Shown in pieces: positions 6,186 through 14,600 of a stretch of DNA of 14,953 nt. Position numbers and translations under genes: made by a program. A model generated the notes under the pieces. That model was given only the letters and a program-made list of their open reading frames with translations, ran no database searches and had not been told where the DNA came from. Position 1 is the stretch's first letter, and each line of letters starts with the position of its first letter. The DNA comes from Rhodoferax sp. (GTDB lineage Bacteria > Pseudomonadota > Gammaproteobacteria > Burkholderiales > Burkholderiaceae_C): NCBI GenBank assembly GCA_020048255.1, contig JAIFMR010000113.1, positions 1-14,953 on the forward strand, written 5' to 3'.

Positions 6186-8720
6186 ATGAAAAATCTCAAA
6201 ATTGGCCCCCGCCTTTTCATTTTGGTCGGCTTCATGTTTGTCCTGCTGATTGGTATTGGCATCCTTGGAATGATCAACCTCAAGGACGCCAGTCGGGCAC
6301 TGGAGGCCGTGTATAACGAGAACTTGGTGCCGGGCCATGCGCTCGATGAAATCAATTTTCTGATGACGCGCAACCGCCTGATCATCAGCAATACCCTGAT
6401 TGATCCTACCCCAGAGAAGATCAGCAAATATACGGCTGAAGTTGAGTCCAATATCGCCAGTATCGGCACCTTGTGGGAGACCTTCAGTGCCAGCAAACTT
6501 TCGCCCGAAGCGAAGGAAACGGCACAGCGATACGCCTTACACCGAAAGGAATTTGTCGAAATGGGCTTACGCCCAGCCGTGGCCGCCCTGCGCTCCAATG
6601 ACTTGAAAGAGGCGCGGCACATCGTACTGGAGCAGATTCATCCACTCTATGACGCGACGCGACCGCATTTGGTCAAGCTTGTGGACGGCAATCTTGCCAA
6701 CGCCAAGAATGACTACCAATTGTCACTGGCCGACTACCAAAACGTGCGCAACCAATCGATTGGGGCGATTTTTTTGGGCTTGCTGTTGGCCGGTGGCTTT
6801 GGCTGGTATCTTGCACGCGGCATTACCCGCCCGCTGGCGCAAGCCGTATCGGCGGCCCAGGCGGTGGCGGTGGGGCGTTTTGACAGCGATGTACAAGCCA
6901 ACACCACGGATGAGACTGGACAGCTTTTGACAGCGGTGCAGGATATGCAAAAGGCGCTGCTGGGGTTCGAGGCGGCGCAGAACGAGATGCGCCGCCAGCA
7001 CGATCTGGGCATGATCGACTACGCCATGTCTGCCGACCAGATGCGGGGCAGCTACCGTGATCTGATGCAAGGCACCAATGCGCTGGTTTCCTCGCATATC
7101 GCGCTCAACGCGAAGGTAGTCGGCCAAGCACTGGCGTATTCCGAAGGTCAACTCGATACCGCCATGGAGCGCTTGCCCGGCCAGAAGGCGCGTGTCAGCG
7201 AAGCCATGGACAAGGTGCAGAGCATCATGCAGGAGGCTGCCACTGCAGCCACCTTCAACCTGCGCATCCGCAATTCCCTGGACAGCCTACCCATCAACGT
7301 GACAGTCTCCAATGCTGATGCTTTGTTGGTGCACGCCACGCCGCAGGCCAAGGCACTGCTCAAGCTCATTTCCGGCCCTGGATTCGATGCCGATGCTTTC
7401 TATGGCAGCAAACTCAGCAGCCTGTTTACCCACGGTGAGTCGGCCGCCCAGTTTGACCGGGCGGTCAAGACCGGTGCGATGGTGGACATGCAAATTGCCG
7501 GGCGCAAGCTGCGCCTGCAGGCCCGCCCGGTGCTCGACAACTTGGGTGTGCCCATTGGACGGGTGACGCAGTGGTTTGATCGCACCGATGAAATTGCCGC
7601 CGAAGAAGAAGTGGCGGACATTGTTGCTGCAGCGGGCGCAGGTGATTTCAGCCAGCGCCTGGGCACCGCAGGCAAGAGCGGATTCCTGGAAATCATCAGT
7701 GTGGGCATGAACGAGCTGATTGCCACCAGCGAACAGGGCCTGGGCGACGTCGCCAAAGTGATGGCGGCTTTTGCTGAAGGCGACTTAACCAAACGTATTG
7801 AACGCGATTATCAGGGCATGTTTGGCAAGGTCAAGGACAGCGTCAACGCCACCGCTGAAAACCTGACCCGCGTAATTGGTGAAGTGCATGGTGCCTCCGA
7901 CGCGCTCCTGGGTGCGGCCAACCAAGTGTCAGCCACCGCACAATCGCTGTCGCAAGCTGCCAGTCAGCAGGCCGCCAGCGTTGAAGAAACTTCGTCCCAG
8001 ATCGACGCCATGTCGTCCAGCATCAGCCAGAATAGTCACAATGCTAGGGTCACTGATGGCATGGCTGCAAACACCAGCAAAGAGGCTATTGAGGGTGGAT
8101 CCGCCGTCAGTCAAACGGTGACGGCTATGAAACAGATAGCAGCCAAGATTGGCATTGTTGACGACATTGCCTACCAGACCAACTTGCTTGCCCTGAATGC
8201 AGCCATTGAAGCAGCGCGTGCTGGTGAGCATGGTAAGGGTTTTGCTGTGGTCGCCGCTGAAGTGCGTAAGCTCGCCGAGCGCAGTCAGGCTGCGGCCAAG
8301 GAGATTGGTGAACTGGCTACGAACAGTGTATCCACATCAGAACGAGCCGGCAGTCTACTCAGCCAAATCGTGCCCAGCATCCAGAAGACCAGCGAACTGG
8401 TGCAGGAGATTGCTGCTGCCAGTACCGATCAAAGTGAGTCGGTCACGCAAATTGGTGACGCAATGGGGCAGCTTAGCAAGGCCACCCAGCAAAACGCCTC
8501 GGCCTCCGAAGAGCTGGCTGCCACCAGTGAAGAGCTCTCGGAGCAGGCCAGGCAACTGCAGGACAGCATTGCCTTTTTTAACGTGGGCTTAGTTCTGGCC
8601 AAATCATCCCGGCGATCGGAGGGCGTCACGGACCGTGGCCTAGCACGAGTGCGCCTGGTGTCGCAGGTGACACCTGCACCGGTGCGAGCGAACCGCGGCA
8701 ACGACTTTAGGCCCTATTGA
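6186..8720 (+). CDS. Methyl-accepting chemotaxis protein, 4HB-like sensor with HAMP and PAS-like segments
   Basis: An 844-aa receptor if started at the ATG at 6186, which directly precedes the first membrane helix and has AGGA 11 bases upstream; the frame is open back to a GTG at 6096. Residues ~7-28 are the first transmembrane segment. A helical periplasmic domain (~30-185, 4HB_MCP-like) follows, then the second membrane helix (~190-211) and a HAMP domain. After a further helical linker comes a PAS-like segment (~363-460, SLPINVTVSNADALLVHATP), a second HAMP-like region (~476-565) and the signalling domain with its hairpin tip (IAYQTNLLALNAAIEAARAG, AEVRKLAERS). It should cluster at the pole and control CheA through CheW. 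Beyond the signalling helices there is a ~45-residue arginine-rich tail without a CheR-binding pentapeptide. The ligand is unknown. It is followed 28 bases later by a small gene. Confidence 0.92.
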   Translation: MKNLKIGPRLFILVGFMFVLLIGIGILGMINLKDASRALEAVYNENLVPGHALDEINFLMTRNRLIISNTLIDPTPEKISKYTAEVESNIASIGTLWETFSASKLSPEAKETAQRYALHRKEFVEMGLRPAVAALRSNDLKEARHIVLEQIHPLYDATRPHLVKLVDGNLANAKNDYQLSLADYQNVRNQSIGAIFLGLLLAGGFGWYLARGITRPLAQAVSAAQAVAVGRFDSDVQANTTDETGQLLTAVQDMQKALLGFEAAQNEMRRQHDLGMIDYAMSADQMRGSYRDLMQGTNALVSSHIALNAKVVGQALAYSEGQLDTAMERLPGQKARVSEAMDKVQSIMQEAATAATFNLRIRNSLDSLPINVTVSNADALLVHATPQAKALLKLISGPGFDADAFYGSKLSSLFTHGESAAQFDRAVKTGAMVDMQIAGRKLRLQARPVLDNLGVPIGRVTQWFDRTDEIAAEEEVADIVAAAGAGDFSQRLGTAGKSGFLEIISVGMNELIATSEQGLGDVAKVMAAFAEGDLTKRIERDYQGMFGKVKDSVNATAENLTRVIGEVHGASDALLGAANQVSATAQSLSQAASQQAASVEETSSQIDAMSSSISQNSHNARVTDGMAANTSKEAIEGGSAVSQTVTAMKQIAAKIGIVDDIAYQTNLLALNAAIEAARAGEHGKGFAVVAAEVRKLAERSQAAAKEIGELATNSVSTSERAGSLLSQIVPSIQKTSELVQEIAAASTDQSESVTQIGDAMGQLSKATQQNASASEELAATSEELSEQARQLQDSIAFFNVGLVLAKSSRRSEGVTDRGLARVRLVSQVTPAPVRANRGNDFRPY
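8663..8677. promoter_or_regulatory. 15-bp palindrome inside the 3' end of the first chemoreceptor gene
   Basis: GCAGGTGACACCTGC has perfect 7-bp arms around one central base. It lies inside the coding tail, 72 bases before the small gene at 8749. It could be an operator for the downstream genes or an RNA hairpin. No T-tract follows, so it is not a standard terminator. Confidence 0.25.
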
Positions 8721-8748
8721 TCTCGACCGCCAAGGAACTGGAACGCCC

Positions 8749-8949
8749 ATGGAAAGTCCACAAGAGAGACAGTTACGGGTGCAACTTGAGCACCGACTGG
8801 TGGTGGGATTGCACGCCATGCGCGACACACTGATCCGTTTGTCACTCGTATTGCACGACCTGAATTTCGAAGTGAATACCCAGCAGCGGCAGGCCGCGCT
8901 CGAGATGGCAGCCGACTGCATAGCACGAAGCCAGTCGTCCCTGCATTGA
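8749..8949 (+). CDS. Small helical protein of unknown function
   Basis: A 66-aa protein. The ATG at 8749 follows AAGGAA by 11 bases, and the gene begins only 28 bases after the chemoreceptor stop, so the two are likely co-transcribed. The sequence is almost entirely predicted helix with heptad-like leucines (LRVQLEHRLVVGLHAMRDTL, then LVLHDLNFEV) and has no signal peptide or membrane segment. One cysteine lies near the C-terminus. I do not recognise the family. Codon use agrees with that of the neighbouring receptors, which supports a real gene. Being flanked by two chemoreceptors suggests, but does not show, a role with them. Confidence 0.6.
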   Translation: MESPQERQLRVQLEHRLVVGLHAMRDTLIRLSLVLHDLNFEVNTQQRQAALEMAADCIARSQSSLH

Positions 8950-8965
8950 GCGAATGCATGAATTT

Positions 8966-9079
8966 TCATATCCACTGCTGAACGGCTTTGCGTTGCAACT
9001 GCCCGTGAGCGTAGTCGTTGATGAAGCGCCAGACTTCATCAATACTGAATTTGTCGCCTGCACAAATGCGCCAAGTACC
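8966..9079 (-). pseudogene. Possible gene remnant, 37 codons with a stop, no start
   Basis: Read leftwards, this frame gives ...AGDKFSIDEVWRFINDY then AHGQLQRKAVQQWI and a TGA at 8966-8968. It is bounded upstream by a TAG at 9080-9082 and has no ATG. The amino-acid pattern looks protein-like (amphipathic, D/E/W/Y/R mix), so it may be the tail of a lost gene. It is short enough to be chance. Confidence 0.2.
9018..9042. repeat. Perfect 9-bp inverted repeat with 7-base loop
   Basis: TTGATGAAG (9018-9026) and CTTCATCAA (9034-9042) are perfect complements around CGCCAGA. The hairpin is 78 bases before the second chemoreceptor start and lacks a T-tract on either strand. It is therefore more likely an operator or a leader RNA structure than a terminator. 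Confidence 0.55.
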
Positions 9080-9119
9080 CTATATCTCATCAACTTTGAC
9101 ACAACAACGGACGTAATAA

Positions 9120-11261
9120 ATGTTTGACCAATGGACACTTAAAAAGAAGCTATTTGTTTCGTTTACGGCAATCTTGCTAATATCCGGTTCGCTCATAAGC
9201 TTTGCACTGATCAACATGCATAAGTTGATGGATACCGTAGGCTGGAACACGCATACCTACGAGGTGATGCAGGAGTCTGAAGCCATGCTGCTCAACATGG
9301 TCAACATCGAGACCGGATTGCGCGGCTTTGTCGCCAGTGGCGATGAAAAGTTTCTTGAGCCATTCACCCAGGGTCAGAAAGACTTTAGTGCCGCTTTTGA
9401 TGAGGCAAAGTCGCTGACCTCGGACAACCCTACACAGCAAGCTCGCCTTGAAAAGCTGATGAGCAACCACAAGCAGTTCCTGGAAGTGGCCAATGCGCTG
9501 AAGACATTGCGGCAGGAGGCCACGGCTGGCAAGATATTGGTTGATGATTTGCTGAAAGAATTCAAAGCCGGCAAGGACAAGGTAGCAATGGACGAGTTCC
9601 GTGCCGGCGTTGCCGAGTTCTCCAAGGCGGAGTCTGATCTTCTGGTGATTCGCTCTCATTCGCTGGTCTTCACAGAATCCTTGACCTCTACCACTCTGGT
9701 AGTCGGTGGACTGGGTCTGTGCATTATTACTGGACTGATTGGTTTGGGGCTGACGCGCAGCGTATTGCGCCAATTGGGCGGTGAGCCGACGGTCGCTATG
9801 AGCGCAGTGAATGCTTTAGCGCAGGGAGACCTCACTGCCAGCATACCTCTTGGGCCAGGAGATAGCACCAGCCTCATGGCAGCGCTGGCAGGTATGCGAG
9901 ACAACTTGGCTCACGTGGTAGCCGATGTACGCAGCAATGCCGAGGGTGTGGCTACAGCAAGCGCGGAAATTTCTCAGGGTAATAGCGACTTGTCGGCCCG
10001 CACTGAGAGTCAGGCCAGTGCACTGGAAGAAACTGCCGCCTCAATGGAGCAACTCAGTGCTACCGTCAAACAAAACGCCGACAGCGCCAGCCAGGCCAAT
10101 CAGTTGGCCCAAAACGCCAGCACAGTCGCCATCAGGGGCGGTGAAGTCGTGTCACAGGTCGTCGGCACTATGAAGGATATCAACGATTCGAGCAGAAAAA
10201 TTTCTGACATCATCAGCGTCATTGACGGTATTGCGTTTCAGACCAATATTCTTGCATTGAACGCTGCGGTTGAAGCCGCACGGGCCGGAGAACAAGGCCG
10301 AGGTTTTGCCGTGGTGGCCACAGAGGTGCGCAGCTTGGCGGGTCGTTCGGCCGCAGCGGCCAAGGAAATCAAGAGCCTTATCAATGCCAGCGTGGAACGT
10401 GTTGAGCAAGGAACGGCGCTGGTCGATCAGGCAGGCTCCACCATGACCGAGGTGGTGAGCGCGATTCGCCGCGTTACCAACATCATGGGTGAGATCAGTT
10501 CTGCCAGCAGTGAGCAGGCTGCAGGCGTGGTGCAAGTGGGTGAAGCTGTCCAGCAGATGGACCAGGTGACGCAGCAAAATGCCGCGCTGGTGGAAGAAAT
10601 GGCGGCAGCCGCCGGCAGCCTCAAGTCGCAGGCCGAAGACTTGGTAGGCACGGTTGCCGTGTTCAAATTGGTGCAAGGTATGGGTGGCTACACAACCGCA
10701 AGTCACCCCGCCGCTGCATCCGTAAACAAGCATCTCCCAGCGGGAATATCTTACAAAAGTGCCGTGCAGCACAGAATTTCATCGCCAGTGGCTGATCGAG
10801 ACAGCACCAGTAACCTTGCAATCAATCTGGACAACGCCATACAGGCGCATGCCAATTGGCGGACCAAGCTAAGGTCAGCTGCCAACCGCCATGAGCAGGT
10901 CGATGTTGACACGATTGGCCGGGACGATTGCTGCGAACTGGGCAAGTGGTTGCATGGTGTGGGAGGAGCAAAATTTGGTGGAAAACCGACCTTTGTATCC
11001 CTTATCAATGGACACAGGGAATTTCATACGGAAGCCGGCAAAGTGGCTCGAATGGTTAACCAAGGGGCGGGTGCGCAAGCCCAAAAAATGCTTGAAAGTG
11101 GCACACCATTTGCGCGCGCCTCAAGTGAGGTTGGTCGCCTCATCATTCAACTCAAGAAGGAAATGGGTGAGTCTTCCAAATCATCTGCACGTCAAACGGC
11201 GCCTGAGCTGTTGGCCGTCGCACCACCTAGTGGATCCAACGAAGAGTGGGAAACCTTCTAA
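9120..11261 (+). CDS. Methyl-accepting chemotaxis protein with CHASE3 sensor and C-terminal CZB domain
   Basis: A 713-aa receptor. GGA precedes the ATG by eight bases. Residues ~10-32 form the first membrane helix. The periplasmic CHASE3-type domain (~33-185) shows the family signature IETGLRGFVASGDEKFLEPF (63-82). A second membrane helix (~191-212), HAMP (~214-266) and the signalling domain (~285-520, tip EAARAGEQGRGFAVVATEVR) follow. A C-terminal CZB (chemoreceptor zinc-binding) domain spans ~571-640 with its ligand pattern intact: H577 in HANW, C605 in CELGKWL, and H632 and H636 in HREFH. CZB domains bind Zn2+ and in other bacteria act as zinc or oxidant (HOCl) sensors. The last residues, EEWETF, match the xWxxF pentapeptide that tethers CheR/CheB in enteric receptors. 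The receptor should therefore integrate a periplasmic signal with cytoplasmic zinc or redox state. C604 beside C605 is an extra thiol. Confidence 0.95.
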   Translation: MFDQWTLKKKLFVSFTAILLISGSLISFALINMHKLMDTVGWNTHTYEVMQESEAMLLNMVNIETGLRGFVASGDEKFLEPFTQGQKDFSAAFDEAKSLTSDNPTQQARLEKLMSNHKQFLEVANALKTLRQEATAGKILVDDLLKEFKAGKDKVAMDEFRAGVAEFSKAESDLLVIRSHSLVFTESLTSTTLVVGGLGLCIITGLIGLGLTRSVLRQLGGEPTVAMSAVNALAQGDLTASIPLGPGDSTSLMAALAGMRDNLAHVVADVRSNAEGVATASAEISQGNSDLSARTESQASALEETAASMEQLSATVKQNADSASQANQLAQNASTVAIRGGEVVSQVVGTMKDINDSSRKISDIISVIDGIAFQTNILALNAAVEAARAGEQGRGFAVVATEVRSLAGRSAAAAKEIKSLINASVERVEQGTALVDQAGSTMTEVVSAIRRVTNIMGEISSASSEQAAGVVQVGEAVQQMDQVTQQNAALVEEMAAAAGSLKSQAEDLVGTVAVFKLVQGMGGYTTASHPAAASVNKHLPAGISYKSAVQHRISSPVADRDSTSNLAINLDNAIQAHANWRTKLRSAANRHEQVDVDTIGRDDCCELGKWLHGVGGAKFGGKPTFVSLINGHREFHTEAGKVARMVNQGAGAQAQKMLESGTPFARASSEVGRLIIQLKKEMGESSKSSARQTAPELLAVAPPSGSNEEWETF

Positions 11262-11292
11262 TCGTCTCGAAAAAGTGTTGTCCCGCCGCGTA

Positions 11293-11577
11293 ATGCAAAA
11301 TATTCTTAAATCCCTGGCAACTGCCCTGGTCATGGGGTTGCCCTTCAGGCATGCCTTTGGATTTGACCGTGTTGTCCTGGCCGTCCCTGGACCGGGTTAC
11401 CTCGTGTGTTTGCCGGTCCAACGGGTGCAGGCGATTGGCGCTGATCATGCCGAAGGCATTGGGCTTCAGCTGCGATATTTTCCCGCTGGCCTGCTGTTGA
11501 TGCATGATCTGCGCGATAAGAACAGCGACTTTGCGGTGGTGGGGCTACTGGAAAACCAACGTAAGCGTGAGCAGTGA
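11293..11577 (+). pseudogene. Truncated NMT1/THI5-type ABC substrate-binding protein
   Basis: A 94-codon frame. It starts with a signal-peptide-like segment (MQNILKSLATALVMGLPFRH), then has the typical first strand and ligand-loop region of NitT/TauT/NMT1-like binding proteins (VVLAVPGPG, then GADHAEGIGLQLRYFPAG and NSDFAVVGL). Normal members are ~300 residues or more, so about two thirds are missing. After VVGL the sequence changes abruptly to LENQRKREQ and a stop, and the next gene starts 38 bases later. This looks like an internal deletion that fused the beginning to unrelated or terminal sequence. The frame also runs open backwards into the receptor gene, but only the part from 11293 looks like this family. 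No strong ribosome site precedes the ATG. A functional short periplasmic fragment is possible but less likely. Confidence 0.6.
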
Positions 11578-11615
11578 CAACTCCCTGAACATTGATTCAA
11601 CACGATCCAAAAAAT

Positions 11616-14600
11616 ATGACAGGTAATTATCCGAAAACTTCTGGGCGCTCCAGTGAGAAACACCAGATCAGGTGGGCTCCCAGGGGCGTGTGGCCGGCTA
11701 TCGTATTTGTGATCGGAGCGCTGCTGTCGCTGGCAGCTGCCTTTTTGACCTACACCAGCATTGATGCCGCTGCGGAAGTTGAGTTTCAGAGGCTGTCCGA
11801 TCGTGCCACTGTGGAAATTTCCGAGCGTTTCCGCAAACCAATATATGGACTCAATGGCGCGCGCGGCATGTATGCCGCCAGCAAAAAAGTTTCACGCACC
11901 GATTTCCAAGCTTATGTCGATTCAAGAGATCTACCCAAGGAGTTTCCCGGCGTTCGTGGCCTGGGCTTCATTCGCCGTGTTGAACGCAGTCAATTGCCCG
12001 ATTTCCTGAAAGACACACGTGGCGATGGTGCTCAGGATTTTTCTATTCGGCAGTTAACCGACAAGAGTCAGCGCGATCTATTTGTTATTGAGTTCATCGA
12101 GCCCTTAAGCAGGAACAAAAGCGCACAGGGCTTGGATGTCGGATCTGAGGCGATACGTCGAGCAGGTGCTTTGAAGGCTATTGACACAGGACAAGCGACG
12201 ATTACAGGGGCAATCACCTTGGTACAGGATGAAAGAAGGACGCAAGGCGTTTTACTTTTCGTTCCCGTCTATGCACAAGGTACCAAACCGGACTCTACGG
12301 AAACCAGACGCCTTGCATTGCGGGGCCTGCTGTATGCCCCCATCGTCATGAATGAACTGTTGGCAGATATGCCCGACGTGAAGTCCGGGCAGCTTGATTT
12401 TGAACTCTATGACTCCGAAGTGGTTTCTGCTCCCATCCTGATGTTTGACGCAGATGACCACGTCGCAAAAAATGCAGCTGTTGGTAAATCAAGTGATGCT
12501 GGGCGTAAGTTTTCATTGAGCAGACCATTGCATATCGCTGGCCGAGACTTGACACTCAGAATGAATAGCGCACCGAATTTTGACGCCTCCATAGACCATG
12601 GCAAGGCCATTTTGGTACTCATGGGTGGAATAGGGTTCGCAGCCCTGTTAGCTTTTGTAAGCTATCAACAGGTTACAGGACGTCGCAAGGCGCAGGCGTT
12701 GGCAATGGAAATGACGACGGACTTGGACAATCTGGCGCAAGTAGTCAAGCGCACGTCCAATTCTGTAACGATTTGCGATACCCAGGGACGCATCACTTGG
12801 GTGAATGACGGCTTCACCCAGATTACTGGATACACACTTCAGGAAGCGATTGGAAATACACCGGGTGAGTTGATCGGGTCGCCGAATTCTGATCCAAATA
12901 CAGTAGAAACCATCCAAGCCGCTGCAATTGGCGGCAACATGTGCCGCGCAGAAATTCTCAACAGGAATAAGGCCGGCGTGGAGTATTGGATCAATACGGA
13001 AATTCAGCCGCAATATGACGCCTATGGCATGCTTAAAGGCTTCATGGAAATTGGCACGGATGTGACTGACAAGCGAAATGCTCAATCGCGACTTGAATCT
13101 GCACTGCGTGAAAGCAGTGCCTTGCTGGGAACGCTGGATTTACATGCCATCATATCCATTGCTGATCGTACTGGCAATATTACCGAAGTCAATGATGCGT
13201 TTTGCAGCATCAGTGGCTACAGCCGTGAAGAACTTGTCGGGCAAAACCACCGCATCGTTAAATCTACCGCCCAAAACCCCGAGTTCTGGGGGCAAATGTG
13301 GAAAGACATTTCTTCAGGTCAATCATGGCGGGGGCAGATATGCAACCAGTCAAAGGGCGGCTCCTTGTATTGGGTGGATACTTTCATCGCCCCGTTTGTA
13401 GGTGACGATGGTCAGATAGATAAATACATCTCTATTCGCATTGACATTACCGAAGCAAAAGAAGTAGAGCGGAGTCTCGCGTTGGAGCGACAGCGACTCA
13501 ATGTCATTTTGGATAGTCTGGGTGAAGGCGTCTACACCTTGGATACGAACGGTCACTGCAACTACCTGAATGCCGAAGCCGAAAGGCTGCTAGGTTGGCG
13601 ATTCCACGAGCTTCAGGGGCGTACCGTACACGACATCATCCATCACCACAAACCAAACGGTGATGCGATGCCATCCACCGAATGTCCCATTTTTCTGGCG
13701 ATGCAAAATAACCAGACCTACCGTTCAAATGAAGAGTTGTTCTTTCGCAAGGATGGCACGGGGTTTCCTGTTGCGATGACAGGTTCACCCCTGGTTTTTG
13801 AGGGCAAGAAGCTGGGTTCCGTGGCAGTCTTTACTGACATCACAGATGCAAAGCTGCTGCAAAAAGGTCTTCAAGATGCAAAGATAGCTGCCGAAGTTGC
13901 CAGCGGCGCGAAGAGCCAATTTCTGGCCAACATGAGCCATGAAATCCGCACACCCATGAATGCCATATTGGGAATGCTCAAACTGCTGGGCGCAACAGAA
14001 CTCAATGCTCGCCAGGTTGACTATGCCGGGAAGGCCGAAGCGGCTGCCAAATCCTTGTTAGGTTTGCTCAACGACATTCTGGACTTTTCCAAGATCGAAG
14101 CGGGCAAGTTAGAACTTGATCCGCAACCATTTTCCTTGGAACGCCTGCTGCGAGATCTGGCGGTGATTGTTTCTTCCAACATGGGCCAAAAGCCCGTGGA
14201 GGTTCTGTTCGACTTGGATCCGGCCATACCCTTGCAGTTGGTGGGGGACTCCATGCGATTGCAGCAAGTGCTGATCAATCTGAGTGGCAATGCTGTCAAA
14301 TTCACCGAGCGCGGTGAAATCGTGATCCAGGTGAAGCTTGTCTACCTAACGGCCGAATCAGCCACGCTGCGCATCGCAGTAAAAGATAGCGGAATAGGCA
14401 TCAGTCCCGAAAACCAAAAGCGCCTGTTCAGTGACTTCAATCAGGCCGAAGCATCGACAACGCGACGCTTTGGAGGGACAGGGCTTGGCCTGTCGATCTG
14501 CAAGCGCTTGGTCAATATTATGGGCGGGGACCTGTTAGTCGACAGTGCCGTAGGCCAAGGAAGCACTTTCCATTTTGAGATTCAATTGCCGGTCATTGCA

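Larger units (their letters stand above)
8950..9119. other. Intergenic region between the small gene and the second chemoreceptor
   Basis: It contains a strong inverted repeat (9018-9042) and, on the minus strand, a 37-codon open stretch that reads like a gene remnant. It must hold the leader of the CHASE3/CZB receptor. TTGACA occurs at 9096-9101, but it is too close to the start codon for a standard promoter. Confidence 0.5.

Noticed and set aside
10891..11292. The long frame preceding the truncated binding protein as part of that gene
   Set aside because: This part overlaps the CZB domain of the receptor in another frame; only the portion from 11293 resembles a binding protein.
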